A stretch of DNA of 64,000 nt from NCBI GenBank assembly GCA_035998495.1, contig DASYHP010000067.1:1-64000 (forward strand), read 5' to 3'. The position numbers were made by a program, and so were the translations under genes. Numbering within the stretch: position 1 is the first letter of the stretch; every line of letters begins with the position of its first letter. Shown piece by piece: positions 1-10,100 of the stretch. The notes under the pieces were generated by a model. That model searched no databases. It was not told the origin of the DNA and was given only the letters and a program-made list of their open reading frames with translations. The stretch is from Mesorhizobium_B sp035998495. Lineage in GTDB: Bacteria; Pseudomonadota; Alphaproteobacteria; Rhizobiales; Rhizobiaceae.

Positions 1-301
1 ATGGCGCGTGCCATGCTTTATTGTTTCGGAAGGTGCGTCGCCATGCGTCCGCTCCCCGAATACCTCGCCAGACGATCGGACGAGGGGACGTTCTTTGACA
101 ATGGCCGGACGGCGATGAGCCGGGCGCGGCGATGATGAAACATGCCTGGAGTCAGGCGGAAGGTTGAGCGGCGGCCGGCACAAGCACCCCAAGCTCCGGG
201 CTGCGACTCCCGCCAACCGCCTCCAACCCTGACCGCCGCCCCTTGATTCCCCGCCCCGCCCCGGCAACAAAGTCGTCGCATCCATCACGCCCGGAGCCCT
301 C
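1..301. other. Non-coding left edge of the window
   Basis: No gene is convincing here. The frame beginning at base 1 stays open for 44 codons and stops at 133-135; it could be the tail of a gene cut by the window edge or chance in GC-rich DNA. Bases 92-135 hold one copy of a dispersed repeat described separately. The region immediately before base 302 carries a GGAG ribosome binding site for the amidohydrolase gene. Confidence 0.5.
92..135 (+). repeat. Dispersed repeat, copy 1
   Basis: This 44-base stretch begins TCTTTGACAATGGCCGG and recurs in inverted orientation at 11308-11350. Two exact blocks of 24 and 17 bases are shared, separated by a 2-3 base difference. Weaker similarity continues for roughly another 60 bases on the downstream side (a shared GAGCGGCGG block). 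TTGACA at 95-100 resembles a sigma-70 -35 box. Whether this is a mobile repeat remnant or a duplicated promoter is not clear. Confidence 0.7.
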
Positions 302-1333
302 ATGAAAACCGTCTTCTCGCCCCGCCATGCCGGCCATTCGGGTCAGCTCGAATTGAACGCAGGCTTGCTCTTGCCCGGATTCGAGCTGCCCCGCCGGGCG
401 GAAATCGTCCGGGCGCGGGTGGAGGCGGAGAAGCTCGGCCCGATCCTGGAGCCCGACGCCCACGACATCGCGCTCGCCAAGACCGTCCATGCCGGTGACT
501 ACGTCGATTTCCTCCCCACCGTCTGGGAACGATGGCGGGCGGAGGGCCGCGAAGGGACCGCCCTGCCCTATGCCTGGCCGGTCCGCGGGCTTCGCGACGA
601 CGTCGTGCCCGAAGCCCTCGACGCCGCGCTCGGCTTCTACTCGCTCGACGCCGGCGCGGGCTTCGTGGCCGGCACCTGGGACGCGATCAAGTCCTCCTTC
701 GACGTGGCGCTCACCGCCGCCCGCTTGGTGCAGGGGGGCGAGCGCGCCGCCTTCGCGCTCTGCCGCCCGCCGGGCCACCACGCCGGCAGCCGCTTCATGG
801 GCGGCTATTGCTACATCAACAACGCGGCCGTCGCCGCCCAGTGGCTCCGCGACCAGGGCGCAGGCAGAGTCGCCGTCCTCGACGTGGACTACCACCACGG
901 CAACGGCACGCAGGAGATCTTCTACCGCCGCGGCGACGTGGCCGTGTTCAACATCCATGCCGACCCGCGCCAGGAATATCCCTTCTTCCTCGGCTACGCC
1001 GACGAGCGCGGCGAGGGCGAAGGGGAAGGCTTCAACCACAACTATCCTCTTCCCTGGGGCACGATCTGGGACGCCTGGGGCGAGGCGCTGGACGACGCCT
1101 GCGGAAGGATCGCGGCGCTCGCGCCGGACGTGCTCGTGGTCTCGCTGGGCGTGGACACCTTCGAGCGCGACCCCATCAGCCAGTTCAAGCTGGTGACGGC
1201 GGACTATCCGAGGATCGGCGCGCGCATCGCAAAGCTCGGCCTGCCCACGCTGTTCGTGATGGAGGGCGGCTACGCGGTGGAGGAGATCGGCGTCAACGCG
1301 GTCGGCGTGCTCACGGGATTCGAGCAGGCTTAG
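302..1333 (+). CDS. Acetylpolyamine amidohydrolase (histone deacetylase family)
   Basis: Predicted zinc-dependent deacetylase of 343 residues, the usual length of bacterial acetylpolyamine amidohydrolases, which release acetate from acetylated putrescine or related amines in the cytoplasm. The class signature CRPPGHHAG places the catalytic histidines at 159-160. Zinc ligands are D196 and H198 in LDVDYHHGNG and D285 in LGVDTFE; the transition-state tyrosine is Y324 in MEGGY. The GYCYINNAA and DPIS segments are also family-typical. A GGAG motif precedes the ATG. It converges on a minus-strand set encoding an aldehyde dehydrogenase, an iron alcohol dehydrogenase and a glutamine-synthetase-like enzyme, so a polyamine catabolic role is inferred. 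The exact substrate cannot be read from the sequence. Confidence 0.93.
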   Translation: MKTVFSPRHAGHSGQLELNAGLLLPGFELPRRAEIVRARVEAEKLGPILEPDAHDIALAKTVHAGDYVDFLPTVWERWRAEGREGTALPYAWPVRGLRDDVVPEALDAALGFYSLDAGAGFVAGTWDAIKSSFDVALTAARLVQGGERAAFALCRPPGHHAGSRFMGGYCYINNAAVAAQWLRDQGAGRVAVLDVDYHHGNGTQEIFYRRGDVAVFNIHADPRQEYPFFLGYADERGEGEGEGFNHNYPLPWGTIWDAWGEALDDACGRIAALAPDVLVVSLGVDTFERDPISQFKLVTADYPRIGARIAKLGLPTLFVMEGGYAVEEIGVNAVGVLTGFEQA

Positions 1334-1342
1334 CCGTTGGCG

Positions 1343-2869
1343 CTACGCCCCGCCGGCGATGTCGAAGCTCACGCCCTGCGCGAGCGGCAGCGCGGAGGAG
1401 TAATTCACGGTGTTGGTGGCGCGGCGCATATAGCTCTTCCAGGCGTCGGAGCCCGACTCGCGGCCCCCGCCCGTCTCCTTCTCGCCGCCGAACGCGCCGC
1501 CGATCTCCGCTCCGCTCGTGCCGATGTTGACATTGGCAATGCCGCAATCCGAGCCTTCCGCCGAAAGGAATTTTTCCGCCTCGCGCAGGTCGGCCGTGAA
1601 GATGGAGGACGACAGTCCCGCCCCCACCGCGTTGTGGAGGCGGATCGCCTCGTCGAGATCGGAATAGCGGATGACGTAGAGGATGGGCGCGAACGTCTCG
1701 CGCAGCACGGGGCCGGCGTGCGCGGGCATCTCGACAAGCGCGGGCTTGGCGTAGAAGGCCGCGGCGTGGCCGTTCTCGACGCGCTCCCCGCCCGAAACCT
1801 GTCCGCCCGCGGCTTTGGCCTCCTCCAGCGCTTTCGCCATGTTCTCGAAGGCGCCACGGTCGATCAGCGGCCCGACCAGCGCGCTTTCCTCCAGCGGGTC
1901 GCCGACCTTCACGGAGGCATAGGCCTGTTTGAGCCTCGGCACGAACTGGTCATAGATGCTGTCATGCACGAAGAGCCGCCGGAGAGTCGTGCAGCGCTGG
2001 CCGGCCGTGCCCATGGCGCCGAAGGCGACCGCGCGCAGCGCCATGTCGAGATCGGCCGTGGGCGTGACGATCCCGCCATTGTTGCCGCCGAGCTCCAGGA
2101 TCGCGCGGGCGAAGCGCGCGGCGAGCTTGGGCGCGACCGCCCGGCCCATGCGGGTGGAGCCGGTGGCGGAGACGAGCGGAACGCGCTCATGCTCCACCAG
2201 CGCCTCGCCCACCTCCGGCCCGCCGATCAGCACGTCGAGCAGGCCCTCGGGCGCATCCTCGCCGAAGCGCGAAGCGGCGCGCCTGAACAGAGCCTCGCAG
2301 GCCAGCGCGGTCAGCGGCGTCTTCTCCGAGGGCTTCCATACCACGCTGTTGCCGCACACCAGCGCAAGCGCGGCGTTCCACGACCATACCGCCACGGGGA
2401 AGTTGAAGGCCGAGATCACGCCGCAGACGCCCAGCGGGTGCCAGGTCTCCATCATGCGGTGGCCGGGCCGCTCGGTGGCGATGGTGAGGCCATAGAGCTG
2501 GCGCGAGAGGCCAAGGGCGAAATCGCAGATGTCGATCATCTCCTGCACTTCGCCCAAGCCCTCGGACGGGATCTTGCCCACCTCGATCGAGACCAGCCGG
2601 CCGAGATCCGCCTTGGCCGCGCGCAGCTCCTCGCCAAGCAGGCGCACGAGCTCGCCGCGGCGCGGGGCCGGCACGTTGCGCCACTTCAGGAAGGCGTCAT
2701 GCGCCCGTTCGATGCGGGCCCGCGCTTCGTCGGCATTGATTGCCGGAACCCGCGCCAGAACCTCGCCCGTCAGCGGTGTGCGAACGTGAAGCTCGCCGCC
2801 TTCGAGGGCGGACGATGGAATGCCGAGGCGAGAAAGAAGATCGCGGGTCTGTTCGGCGTAAGCGGGCAT
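1343..2869 (-). CDS. Aldehyde dehydrogenase, family 7 (antiquitin-like)
   Basis: NAD-dependent aldehyde dehydrogenase of 508 residues. The catalytic cysteine is C293 in GTAGQRCTT, the general base E259 in LELGGNN and the oxyanion asparagine N156 in SAFNFPVA. The C-terminal run containing GGAFGGEKETGGGRESGSD and NTVNYS is diagnostic of ALDH7 (alpha-aminoadipic semialdehyde / piperideine-6-carboxylate dehydrogenase), an enzyme of lysine and cadaverine breakdown. Related bacterial enzymes act on aminoaldehydes from polyamine degradation, which fits the neighbours. It is the last gene of the minus-strand set and ends ten bases from the stop of the convergent amidohydrolase gene. The 96-base gap to the upstream alcohol dehydrogenase gene allows cotranscription. 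Confidence 0.93.
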   Translation of the reverse strand: MPAYAEQTRDLLSRLGIPSSALEGGELHVRTPLTGEVLARVPAINADEARARIERAHDAFLKWRNVPAPRRGELVRLLGEELRAAKADLGRLVSIEVGKIPSEGLGEVQEMIDICDFALGLSRQLYGLTIATERPGHRMMETWHPLGVCGVISAFNFPVAVWSWNAALALVCGNSVVWKPSEKTPLTALACEALFRRAASRFGEDAPEGLLDVLIGGPEVGEALVEHERVPLVSATGSTRMGRAVAPKLAARFARAILELGGNNGGIVTPTADLDMALRAVAFGAMGTAGQRCTTLRRLFVHDSIYDQFVPRLKQAYASVKVGDPLEESALVGPLIDRGAFENMAKALEEAKAAGGQVSGGERVENGHAAAFYAKPALVEMPAHAGPVLRETFAPILYVIRYSDLDEAIRLHNAVGAGLSSSIFTADLREAEKFLSAEGSDCGIANVNIGTSGAEIGGAFGGEKETGGGRESGSDAWKSYMRRATNTVNYSSALPLAQGVSFDIAGGA

Positions 2870-2965
2870 GGCGAAACTCTCAATCAGCGGGATGCGCGGG
2901 AAGCGCGCTTGATTGGGCGCTTCCTTTCACCGCTCGCAAGCCGGCGTCAACAGCCCCTGGCCCGA

Positions 2966-4150
2966 TCAGGCGCGGCGGCCCGCCTCGCCTTCGATGGCCT
3001 CGTCCAGGATCCGGCGCGCGGCCTCGACCGTCAGCGGCACGGGGTTGCCGCCGGCGGTCGGATCGACCACCGCCATCTCCGCCATCCGGGTCTTCTCGTC
3101 CTCGGTCAGCGCGCGGCCCTTCAGGAGGTCGGTGACCGTCGGTGGGATGTCGAGGATCTTTCTGAGCTTCAGGACGGCGTCGAAGAATCCGTCAAAGCCG
3201 CCGTCGATCCCGCAATAGGCCGCCAGCCGCGCGATGCGATCCTCGATGGCGGGCCGATTGAAGCGCAGCACGACCGGCATGAACACGGCGTTCGTGGTGC
3301 CGTGATGGGTGTCGAACAGGGCGCCGATCGGGTGCGAGAGCGAGTGGATCGCGCCCAAGCCCTTCTGGAAGGCGGTGGCGCCCATGGCGGCGGCCGACAT
3401 CATGTGGGCGCGCGCCTCGATGTCCCCGCCGTCGCGGTAGGCTTTTGGAAGGTTCTCCAGCACGAGCCGCACGCCTTCAAGCGCGATGCCGTCCGCCATC
3501 GGGTGATAGCCCGGCGCGCAGTAGGCCTCCAGGCAGTGGGCGAAAGCGTCCATGCCCGTGCCGGCCGTGATCGCGGGCGGCATCCCGGTCGTGAGCTCCG
3601 GATCGGCGATCACGATCTTCGGCAGCATGAGTGGATGGAAGATCACCTTCTTGGTGCGCGTCGCCTCATGCGTGACGACGCCGGCGCGCCCGACTTCCGA
3701 GCCGGTCCCTGCCGTGGTCGGCACGGCGACGATCGGCGCGATCCGGCTCGAATCCGCGCGCGTCCACCAGTCGCCGACATCCTCGAAGTCCCACACGGGA
3801 CGGGTCTGGCCGGCCTGGAAGGCGATGAGCTTTCCCAAGTCGAGCGCCGAGCCGCCGCCGAAGGCGAGCACGCCGTCATGCCCGCCCGCGCGGAACGCCT
3901 CGATGCCGGCGGCGAGGTTCGATTCGACCGGGTTGGGCTTCACGTCGGAGAACAGGCCGTGCGCGATGTTGGCTTCCCACAGGAGATCGAGCGTGTTCGC
4001 GACGACCGGGAGCTTGACCAAGCCGGGGTCGGTGACGAAGAGCGGGTTTCGGATGCCTGCCGCTTCCAGCGCCTCGGGCAGTTCGCGGATGTGCCCCGCC
4101 CCGAAGCGGACGGTGGTCGGATAATTCCATCGGGCGAAAAGTTCGGTCAC
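2966..4150 (-). CDS. Iron-containing alcohol dehydrogenase
   Basis: Group III metal-dependent alcohol dehydrogenase of 394 residues. The nucleotide-binding GGGS loop is at residues 98-101 in AFGGGSALD. By alignment with FucO, metal ligands are D201 and H205 in GMDAFAH, H269 in AIHSLSHPIG and H283 in DTHHG. The family reversibly oxidises primary alcohols or semialdehydes with NAD(P). Placed between an ALDH7 and a glutamine-synthetase-like gene, it probably reduces or oxidises an intermediate of amine or lysine catabolism, but its substrate is not determined. About 95 bases separate it from each neighbouring gene, and I see no terminator in those gaps. Confidence 0.92.
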   Translation of the reverse strand: MTELFARWNYPTTVRFGAGHIRELPEALEAAGIRNPLFVTDPGLVKLPVVANTLDLLWEANIAHGLFSDVKPNPVESNLAAGIEAFRAGGHDGVLAFGGGSALDLGKLIAFQAGQTRPVWDFEDVGDWWTRADSSRIAPIVAVPTTAGTGSEVGRAGVVTHEATRTKKVIFHPLMLPKIVIADPELTTGMPPAITAGTGMDAFAHCLEAYCAPGYHPMADGIALEGVRLVLENLPKAYRDGGDIEARAHMMSAAAMGATAFQKGLGAIHSLSHPIGALFDTHHGTTNAVFMPVVLRFNRPAIEDRIARLAAYCGIDGGFDGFFDAVLKLRKILDIPPTVTDLLKGRALTEDEKTRMAEMAVVDPTAGGNPVPLTVEAARRILDEAIEGEAGRRA

Positions 4151-4245
4151 GTCCGCTCTACCCCTCTTGGCGCGGTTCGAGTCCGCGCAGTCCTTCTGCT
4201 CTGCCCTATGCGGGGCTCAACTCATGGCGCGAGGGCCGACACCGC

Positions 4246-5616
4246 TCAATAGCGCTCGAAGCCGCGATGCAGCTCCCAGTCGGTGACCCGGCGGTCGTAT
4301 TCGAGCTGTTCCCAGCGCGCAGTGTGGAGGTAGTGCTCGACCACCTCCTCGCCGAAGGCCTCGCGCAGCATGGTCGAACCTTCGAGCGCGCCGATGGCCT
4401 CGCGCAGCGTTTTGGGGATCTCCGGCAGGTTCTCGCCGAAATAGGCGTCGCCCTCGAAGGGCCGGCCGAGCTCCAGTTTTTCGTCGATGCCTCTCAAGCC
4501 GGCGGCGATGAGGGCTGCAAAGGCGAGATAGGGGTTAAGGTCCGCCCCGCCCACCCGGCATTCGATGCGGATGCCTTTCGTGCCCTCGCCGCAAAGGCGG
4601 AAGCCCGTGGTGCGGTTGTCGCGGCTCCAGGCCACGCGGGTGGGCGCGAACGTGCCGACCTGGAAGCGCTTGTAGGAGTTGATGAAGGGACACAGGAACC
4701 AGGTGAGCTCGCGGGCATACTTCATCTGCCCCGCCACCCAGGATCGCATCAGCGGCGTCATGGTGTATTCGCCGTCCGCATCGAAGAAGAGCGGCGTCTT
4801 GGCGTCGGCGCTCCACAGGGAATTGTGGATGTGGCTCGAATTGCCGGCCAGCGCATAGTCGTATTTCGCCATGAAGGTGATCGACTTGCCCATGCCCTCG
4901 GCGATCTCCTTGCAGGCGTTCTTCAGGATCGCGTGCCGGTCGGCCATTTCGAGCGCGTGCGTATAGCGGACATTGATCTCCTCCTGGCCGGGGCCCCACT
5001 CGCCCTTGGAGTTCTCGACCTCGATGCCTGCCGCCGCCAAGCCGTTGCGGATGGCGCGCATGACGCCCTCCTCCTTGGTGGTGATGCCGATCAGGTAATC
5101 GCCGATATAGGGAGAGGCCGTTTTGAGCCCCCGCCAGCGCTTGTCGCGCGCGGAATCATAGGTTTCGTTGAACAGGTAGAATTCGAGCTCGGACGCGAAG
5201 AAGGCCGTGTAGCCGCACTCCTTGAGCCTTGCCGTCTGCCGCTTGAGAATGGCGCGCGGGCTATGCGGCAGGTCTTCGTGGGTGTGGTGGTCGAGGATGT
5301 CGCAGAGCACCAGCACCGTCTTTTCGAGCCACGGCGTCAACCGCAGCGTTGAAAGGTCGGGCTTCAGCACGAAGTCGCCATAGCCCTTGTTCCAGCTCGC
5401 CGCTTGGTAGCCCGCCACCGGCTCCATATCGATGTCGTTGGCGAGCAGGTAGTTGCAGCCATGCGTCTCGTCATGGGCCGAGGCGACGAAGAAGGACGCA
5501 TGGAAGCGCTTCCCGATCAAGCGCCCCTGCATGTCCACGCCCGCGCAAAGCACGGTGTCGATGGCGCCCTCCGCCACCAGATCGCGGAGCGCGTCGAAAC
5601 TCAAATCGGCAGCCAT
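4246..5616 (-). CDS. Glutamine synthetase-like ligase (gamma-glutamylpolyamine synthetase type)
   Basis: Type I glutamine synthetase fold of 456 residues, ATP-dependent. Catalytic-domain motifs are present: SELEFYLF (metal-binding glutamates), GPGQEEINVRY, GNSSHIHNSLW and NPYLAFAALIAAGLRGI. The length and the SSHIHNS variant match the PuuA/GlnA3-like branch that glutamylates amines rather than housekeeping GlnA; that assignment is inference strengthened by the adjacent deacetylase and dehydrogenases. It is the first gene of the minus-strand set. A TTGACA-like -35 candidate lies at 5686-5691 on this strand, without a clear -10 box. Confidence 0.85.
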   Translation of the reverse strand: MAADLSFDALRDLVAEGAIDTVLCAGVDMQGRLIGKRFHASFFVASAHDETHGCNYLLANDIDMEPVAGYQAASWNKGYGDFVLKPDLSTLRLTPWLEKTVLVLCDILDHHTHEDLPHSPRAILKRQTARLKECGYTAFFASELEFYLFNETYDSARDKRWRGLKTASPYIGDYLIGITTKEEGVMRAIRNGLAAAGIEVENSKGEWGPGQEEINVRYTHALEMADRHAILKNACKEIAEGMGKSITFMAKYDYALAGNSSHIHNSLWSADAKTPLFFDADGEYTMTPLMRSWVAGQMKYARELTWFLCPFINSYKRFQVGTFAPTRVAWSRDNRTTGFRLCGEGTKGIRIECRVGGADLNPYLAFAALIAAGLRGIDEKLELGRPFEGDAYFGENLPEIPKTLREAIGALEGSTMLREAFGEEVVEHYLHTARWEQLEYDRRVTDWELHRGFERY

Positions 5617-5904
5617 GCGGAAACTCCGGACGAGAAGGGCCTGGATCGGCAGAAGGGCGGGAACTTGGTCCTGGCGTCACGAAATTGTCAAACCGCGGGT
5701 TCCAACGATCCACCATCCTTTGGCACTCGTCATGTAAGGTTCTATCCAAGCGGCTCTGCGACCCGACCTTACCGTTTCTTAATGGGATCAAGGGTGCTCA
5801 GTCCGACGGATTCGACCATATAATTGGCGTTGAGCCGCCGTTGGACCCTGCAAGGCTGCCTCCAGGAGCGACACGGGCGGGCTGCGTGCGCAATCGAGGT
5901 TTGA
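5617..5904. other. Divergent promoter region between the GS-like gene and the RND pump
   Basis: A 288-base non-coding stretch between divergently transcribed genes. On the minus strand TTGACA (complement of 5686-5691) could serve the glutamine-synthetase-like gene. On the plus strand a TATAAT hexamer at 5819-5824 sits 80 bases before the membrane-fusion gene but has no good -35 box at 16-18 bases. No regulator gene is adjacent and no strong terminator is visible. Confidence 0.4.
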
Positions 5905-7137
5905 ATGACGATCGTCAAGCAGCTCCTGATCTCACTCCTGGTGCTGGCGGCGGCGTTCGCGGCCTGGGTGCGGTTCGTGCCGGGCGCGCCCGATACGCTC
6001 GCGAGCTGGGGCGTGGATCCGGTCTGGGTTGCGGCCTTGGCGCCGCCGGAAGCGCCGTCAGACGCCACGGCTCAAGGCGGGCCGCAGCCCGGCGGCATGG
6101 GGCGGCGCGGGGGTCGCGGCGGCCCGCCCATGGCGGTCGTCGTGGAGCCGGTCGTGCAGGCGACCATCAATGATCGCCTGCAGGCCATCGGCACCGGCCG
6201 CGCGGCGGCTTCCGTCACGGTGCAGCCTTTCGGCGCCGGCCGAATCACGGCCGTGGAAGTCGAATCGGGTGAGCGCGTCGAAGCGGACACGGTGCTGTTG
6301 AGGCTCGACTCCGAGGCTGAGGAAATCGCGCTCGACCGTGCGCGCATCGCGCGCGACGACGCCGAAGCGCGCCTTGAGCGCATCACGGCGCTGCGGCGCA
6401 GCAACACCGTGACGGCCGTCGAGCAGGCGGAAGCGGAGGTTGCGCTGCGCAACGCCGAACTGGCCGTGCGCGAAGCCGAGGTGGCGCTCGAGAGGCGCAC
6501 GGTGGTCTCACCGATCGCGGGCATCGTCGGCATCGTGCCTGTCGAGGTCGGCAACCGCGTCACGGCCGAGACGGCCGTCGCGACCGTGGACGATCGGTCC
6601 AGCCTTGTCGTCGATTTCTGGGTGCCGGAGCGTTTCGCCAACGCCATAGAGGTCGGCGCGCCGGTGACGGCGGAGGCGGTGGCTCGACCGGGCGAGGTGT
6701 CCGAAGGCACGGTGAGCGCGGTGGACAACCGCATCGACCAAGCCTCCCGCACGCTGCAGGTGCAGGCCCGCATCGGCAATCCCGACGACAGGCTCAGAGC
6801 CGGCCAGTCCTTCCAGGTCTCGATGTCGTTCCCCGGCGACACCTTTCCCGCGGTCGATCCCCTGGCCGTCCAATGGGGGTCGGACGGCGCCTTCGTATGG
6901 GCCGTGCGCGAGGGGCGGGGGGAGCGGGTGCCTGTGCGCATCGTTCAGCGCAACACGGAAAACGTGCTCGTCGATGGGCAGTTGACCCCCGAGGAGATGG
7001 TGGTGACCCAAGGGGTGCATGCGGTGCGGCAAGGCGCCGAGGTGCTGATCGCCGAGCAGGCGCCACCGGCGGCCGTGCCGGTCTCCGCAGTGCCTGCGGA
7101 AACGGCGGCGCCGGCCGCGCCGGCAGACCGACTTTAG
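5905..7137 (+). CDS. RND efflux periplasmic adaptor (membrane fusion protein)
   Basis: Adaptor of 410 residues that bridges an inner-membrane RND pump and an outer-membrane channel. An N-terminal hydrophobic segment (about residues 5-25) anchors or exports it; a Gly/Arg-rich linker follows around residues 57-75. The lipoyl/biotinyl-like half motifs flank an alpha-hairpin rich in Glu and Arg, ending with SPIAGIVGIVPVEVG, and a beta-barrel segment follows. The hairpin is short, as in HAE1-family adaptors. The pump gene begins 10 bases after the stop, so the pair is an operon. No outer-membrane TolC gene is adjacent, so a channel encoded elsewhere is expected. Substrate unknown. Confidence 0.92.
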   Translation: MTIVKQLLISLLVLAAAFAAWVRFVPGAPDTLASWGVDPVWVAALAPPEAPSDATAQGGPQPGGMGRRGGRGGPPMAVVVEPVVQATINDRLQAIGTGRAAASVTVQPFGAGRITAVEVESGERVEADTVLLRLDSEAEEIALDRARIARDDAEARLERITALRRSNTVTAVEQAEAEVALRNAELAVREAEVALERRTVVSPIAGIVGIVPVEVGNRVTAETAVATVDDRSSLVVDFWVPERFANAIEVGAPVTAEAVARPGEVSEGTVSAVDNRIDQASRTLQVQARIGNPDDRLRAGQSFQVSMSFPGDTFPAVDPLAVQWGSDGAFVWAVREGRGERVPVRIVQRNTENVLVDGQLTPEEMVVTQGVHAVRQGAEVLIAEQAPPAAVPVSAVPAETAAPAAPADRL

Positions 7138-7147
7138 AGGGCGGGCC

Positions 7148-10100
7148 ATGACCGAAGCGTCCGATCTTCAGCCGGAGCAGACCCAGGAGAGCAGCGGCGG
7201 CTCGCGCGGCATGACCGAGCTGTTCGTCCGCCGGCCGGTTCTGGCCTTCGTGATCAACATGCTGATCATCGTGGCGGGGCTGGCCGCGTTCTTCGGCGTG
7301 GAGATTCGCGAGCTTCCGGACGTGGACCGGCCCGTCATCACGGTGACCGCGGATTACCAGGGCGCGGCTGCCGAAACGATCGACCGCGAGGTCACGGCGA
7401 TCCTTGAAGGCGCGGCCGCCCGGGTATCGGGCGTGAAGTCGATCTCGTCCTCCTCGTCTTTCGGCCGCTCGCGCGTGACGGTCGAGTTCAACGACGACGT
7501 GGATCTCGACGTCGCGGCGTCCGACATGCGCGACGCGATCTCGCGCAGCGTCAACCAGTTGCCGGACGACATCTATGCGCCGCGCATCGTCAAGGCCGAC
7601 GCGAATTCCGAAGCCGTGATGCGGCTGGCCGTGACGTCGGACCGAATGGCGGTCGAGGACATGACGATCCTGGTCGAGGACGAGATCGTCGACGAGCTGG
7701 CGGCGGTGGAAGGCGTGGCCGACGTGCAGGTCTATGGTGATCGCGAAAAGATCTTTCGCGTGGACATCGACCAGGCGAAGCTTGCCAGCCTTGGCCTTAC
7801 GGTCGCCGATGTCAGCCGTGCCCTTTCGACGGTCGCCTTCGATGCGCCCGCGGGATCCCTGACCTCCGGCACGTCCGACATCGTGGTGCGCGCCACGGCG
7901 AACGTGACCACGCCGGAGGCCTTCGAAGCCTTGGCGCTCGGGGAGCGCACCCGGCTGGGCGACGTGGCGACGGTTACCTTGGCGGGCGACCTCGGCGCGA
8001 CGTCGCTGCGGTCCAACGGCATGACGGGCATCGGCCTAGGCATCATCCGTCAGGCGCAGTCCAACACGCTCGACATTTCCCAAGGGGTGCAAGCGGCGGC
8101 CGCCGCGCTCAACGAGACGCTGCCCGAAGGCATGGAGATCCGCGTCACCAGCGACGACGCCACCTTCGTCGAAGGCGCGATTCACGAAGTCGAGATTGCG
8201 CTCGTGCTGTCGGTCACGATCGTGCTTCTCGTGATCTTCCTGTTCCTTCTCGATTGGCGCGCGACCCTGATCCCCGGCCTCGCCATGCCGGTGGCGCTGA
8301 TCGGCACGCTCGCGGCCATCTATGTCGTCGGGTTCTCCGTCAACATCCTGACCTTGCTGGCTATGGTGCTGGCCACAGGCCTGGTGGTGGACGACGCGAT
8401 CGTGGTGCTGGAGAATATCGTGCGCCGCCGCAACGAGGGCATGGGGCCTCGCGCGGCCGCCGTTCTCGGCACGCAGGAGGTGTTCTTCGCCGTGCTCGCG
8501 ACCACGGCGACGCTTGCCGCCGTGTTCGTGCCCTTGTCCTTCCTGCCGGGCCAGACGGGCGGGCTGTTCCGCGAGTTCGGCTTCGTTCTGGCGATGTCGG
8601 TGCTCCTGTCCTCCGTCGTCGCGCTTTCCTTGTGCCCGATGCTGGCCTCGCGCATGCTCAAGGCGGCGCCCGCGACGTCGAAGGCGCCGCGTCGCGGCCT
8701 CTTGGCGATGATCGGCGGCGGCTTGGCCGGGCTTTATCGCCGCTGCCTTCGCTTCTGCCTGAACGCGCCGCTCGTGGTCATTCTGGTGAGCGCGCTGTTC
8801 GCCGGCGCGGCCTGGGCCTCGCTCGGACTGATCCGCCAGGAGCTGACGCCCCAGGAAGACCGTTCCATGGCCATGCTGCGGGTGACGGCGCCGCAGGGCG
8901 TGAGCCTCGACTACACCGCCTCCCAGATGCGCCGCATCGAGGAGCTGGTCCAACCCCTGCGCGACAGCGGCGAGATCGTCTCGACCTTCGCCAGCGCCGG
9001 CCAGGGCGGCTCCACCAACAGCGGCTTCATGGTCATGACGCTGGCGCCTTGGGAGGAGCGGGCCCGGAGCCAGGCCGAGATCACCGCCGAGATCAACCAG
9101 CTCGTGACGGACGTGCCCGGCGTGCGCGCCTTCGCCATCCAGCCCAACAGCTTGGGGATTCGCGGCGCGGGCAGCGGGTTGCAGTTCGCGGTGGTCGGCA
9201 ACGACTATGCCGAGCTCGGGCAAGCCGCCAGCCAGATCGTGGCCGCCATGGAGCGCGATCCGCGCTTCGAGCAGCCGCGGCTTTCCAACGACACCACGCA
9301 GCCGCAGCTTTCGGTGGAGATCGACCGCGAGCGGGCGGTCGATCTCGGCATCGACATCGCAGGCTTGGCCGAGGCCATTCAGGCGATGCTCGACGGCCGC
9401 GACGTGGCCGATGTGTTTCTGGCCGACCGCGCCTATTCCGTGCAGTTGATGTCCACCACCGATCCCATCAACGACCCGACGGATCTCGAGAACGTCTTCC
9501 TCAGGACGGGTGACGGGCGGTTCGTGCCGATGTCCACCATCGCAACCCTCACCGAGCGCGCCGTGCCGCCGTCGCTGGCCCGCGAGCAGCAGCTTCGCGC
9601 CGTGGCCGTGACGGCGGGTCTCGGGCCCGACTTCGCGCTGGGCGACGCGCTCGGCGAGGCGCGACGCATCGCCGAGCCGCTTTTGCCGGAGGGCAGCCGC
9701 ATCGTGCCGCTCGCCGAAGCCGCCAGCCTGGGCGAGCAGGAAGGCGGCATCGTGATCGTGTTCGGCTTCGCGCTCGTCATCATCTTGCTGGTGCTGGCGG
9801 CGCAGTTCGAGAGCTTCGTGTCGGCCATCATCATCATGGCGACCGTGCCGCTCGGCCTAGCCTGCGCGATCTTCGCTATGATCCTCACCAGCACCTCGTT
9901 CAACGCCTACAGCCAGATCGGGCTGGTGTTGCTGATCGGCGTCATGGCCAAGAACGGCATCCTCGTCGTGGAGTTCGCCAACCAGTTGCGCGACCGGGGC
10001 TACGGTGTGCGCCGGGCGATCGAGGAAGCCGCCAATATCCGGCTGCGGCCCGTGATGATGACCATGATCTGCACGATTCTCGGCGGCGTGCCGCTGGTGC

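Noticed and set aside
4171..4187. A tRNA-like T-arm (CGCGG-TTCGAGT-CCGCG)
   Set aside because: No matching acceptor stem, D-arm or anticodon arm lies upstream, and the upstream part overlaps the alcohol dehydrogenase coding start.
1337..4252. A 971-codon open frame opposite the ALDH and alcohol dehydrogenase genes
   Set aside because: The minus-strand proteins are clear family members with catalytic motifs; the plus-strand frame is Arg/His-rich antisense sequence.
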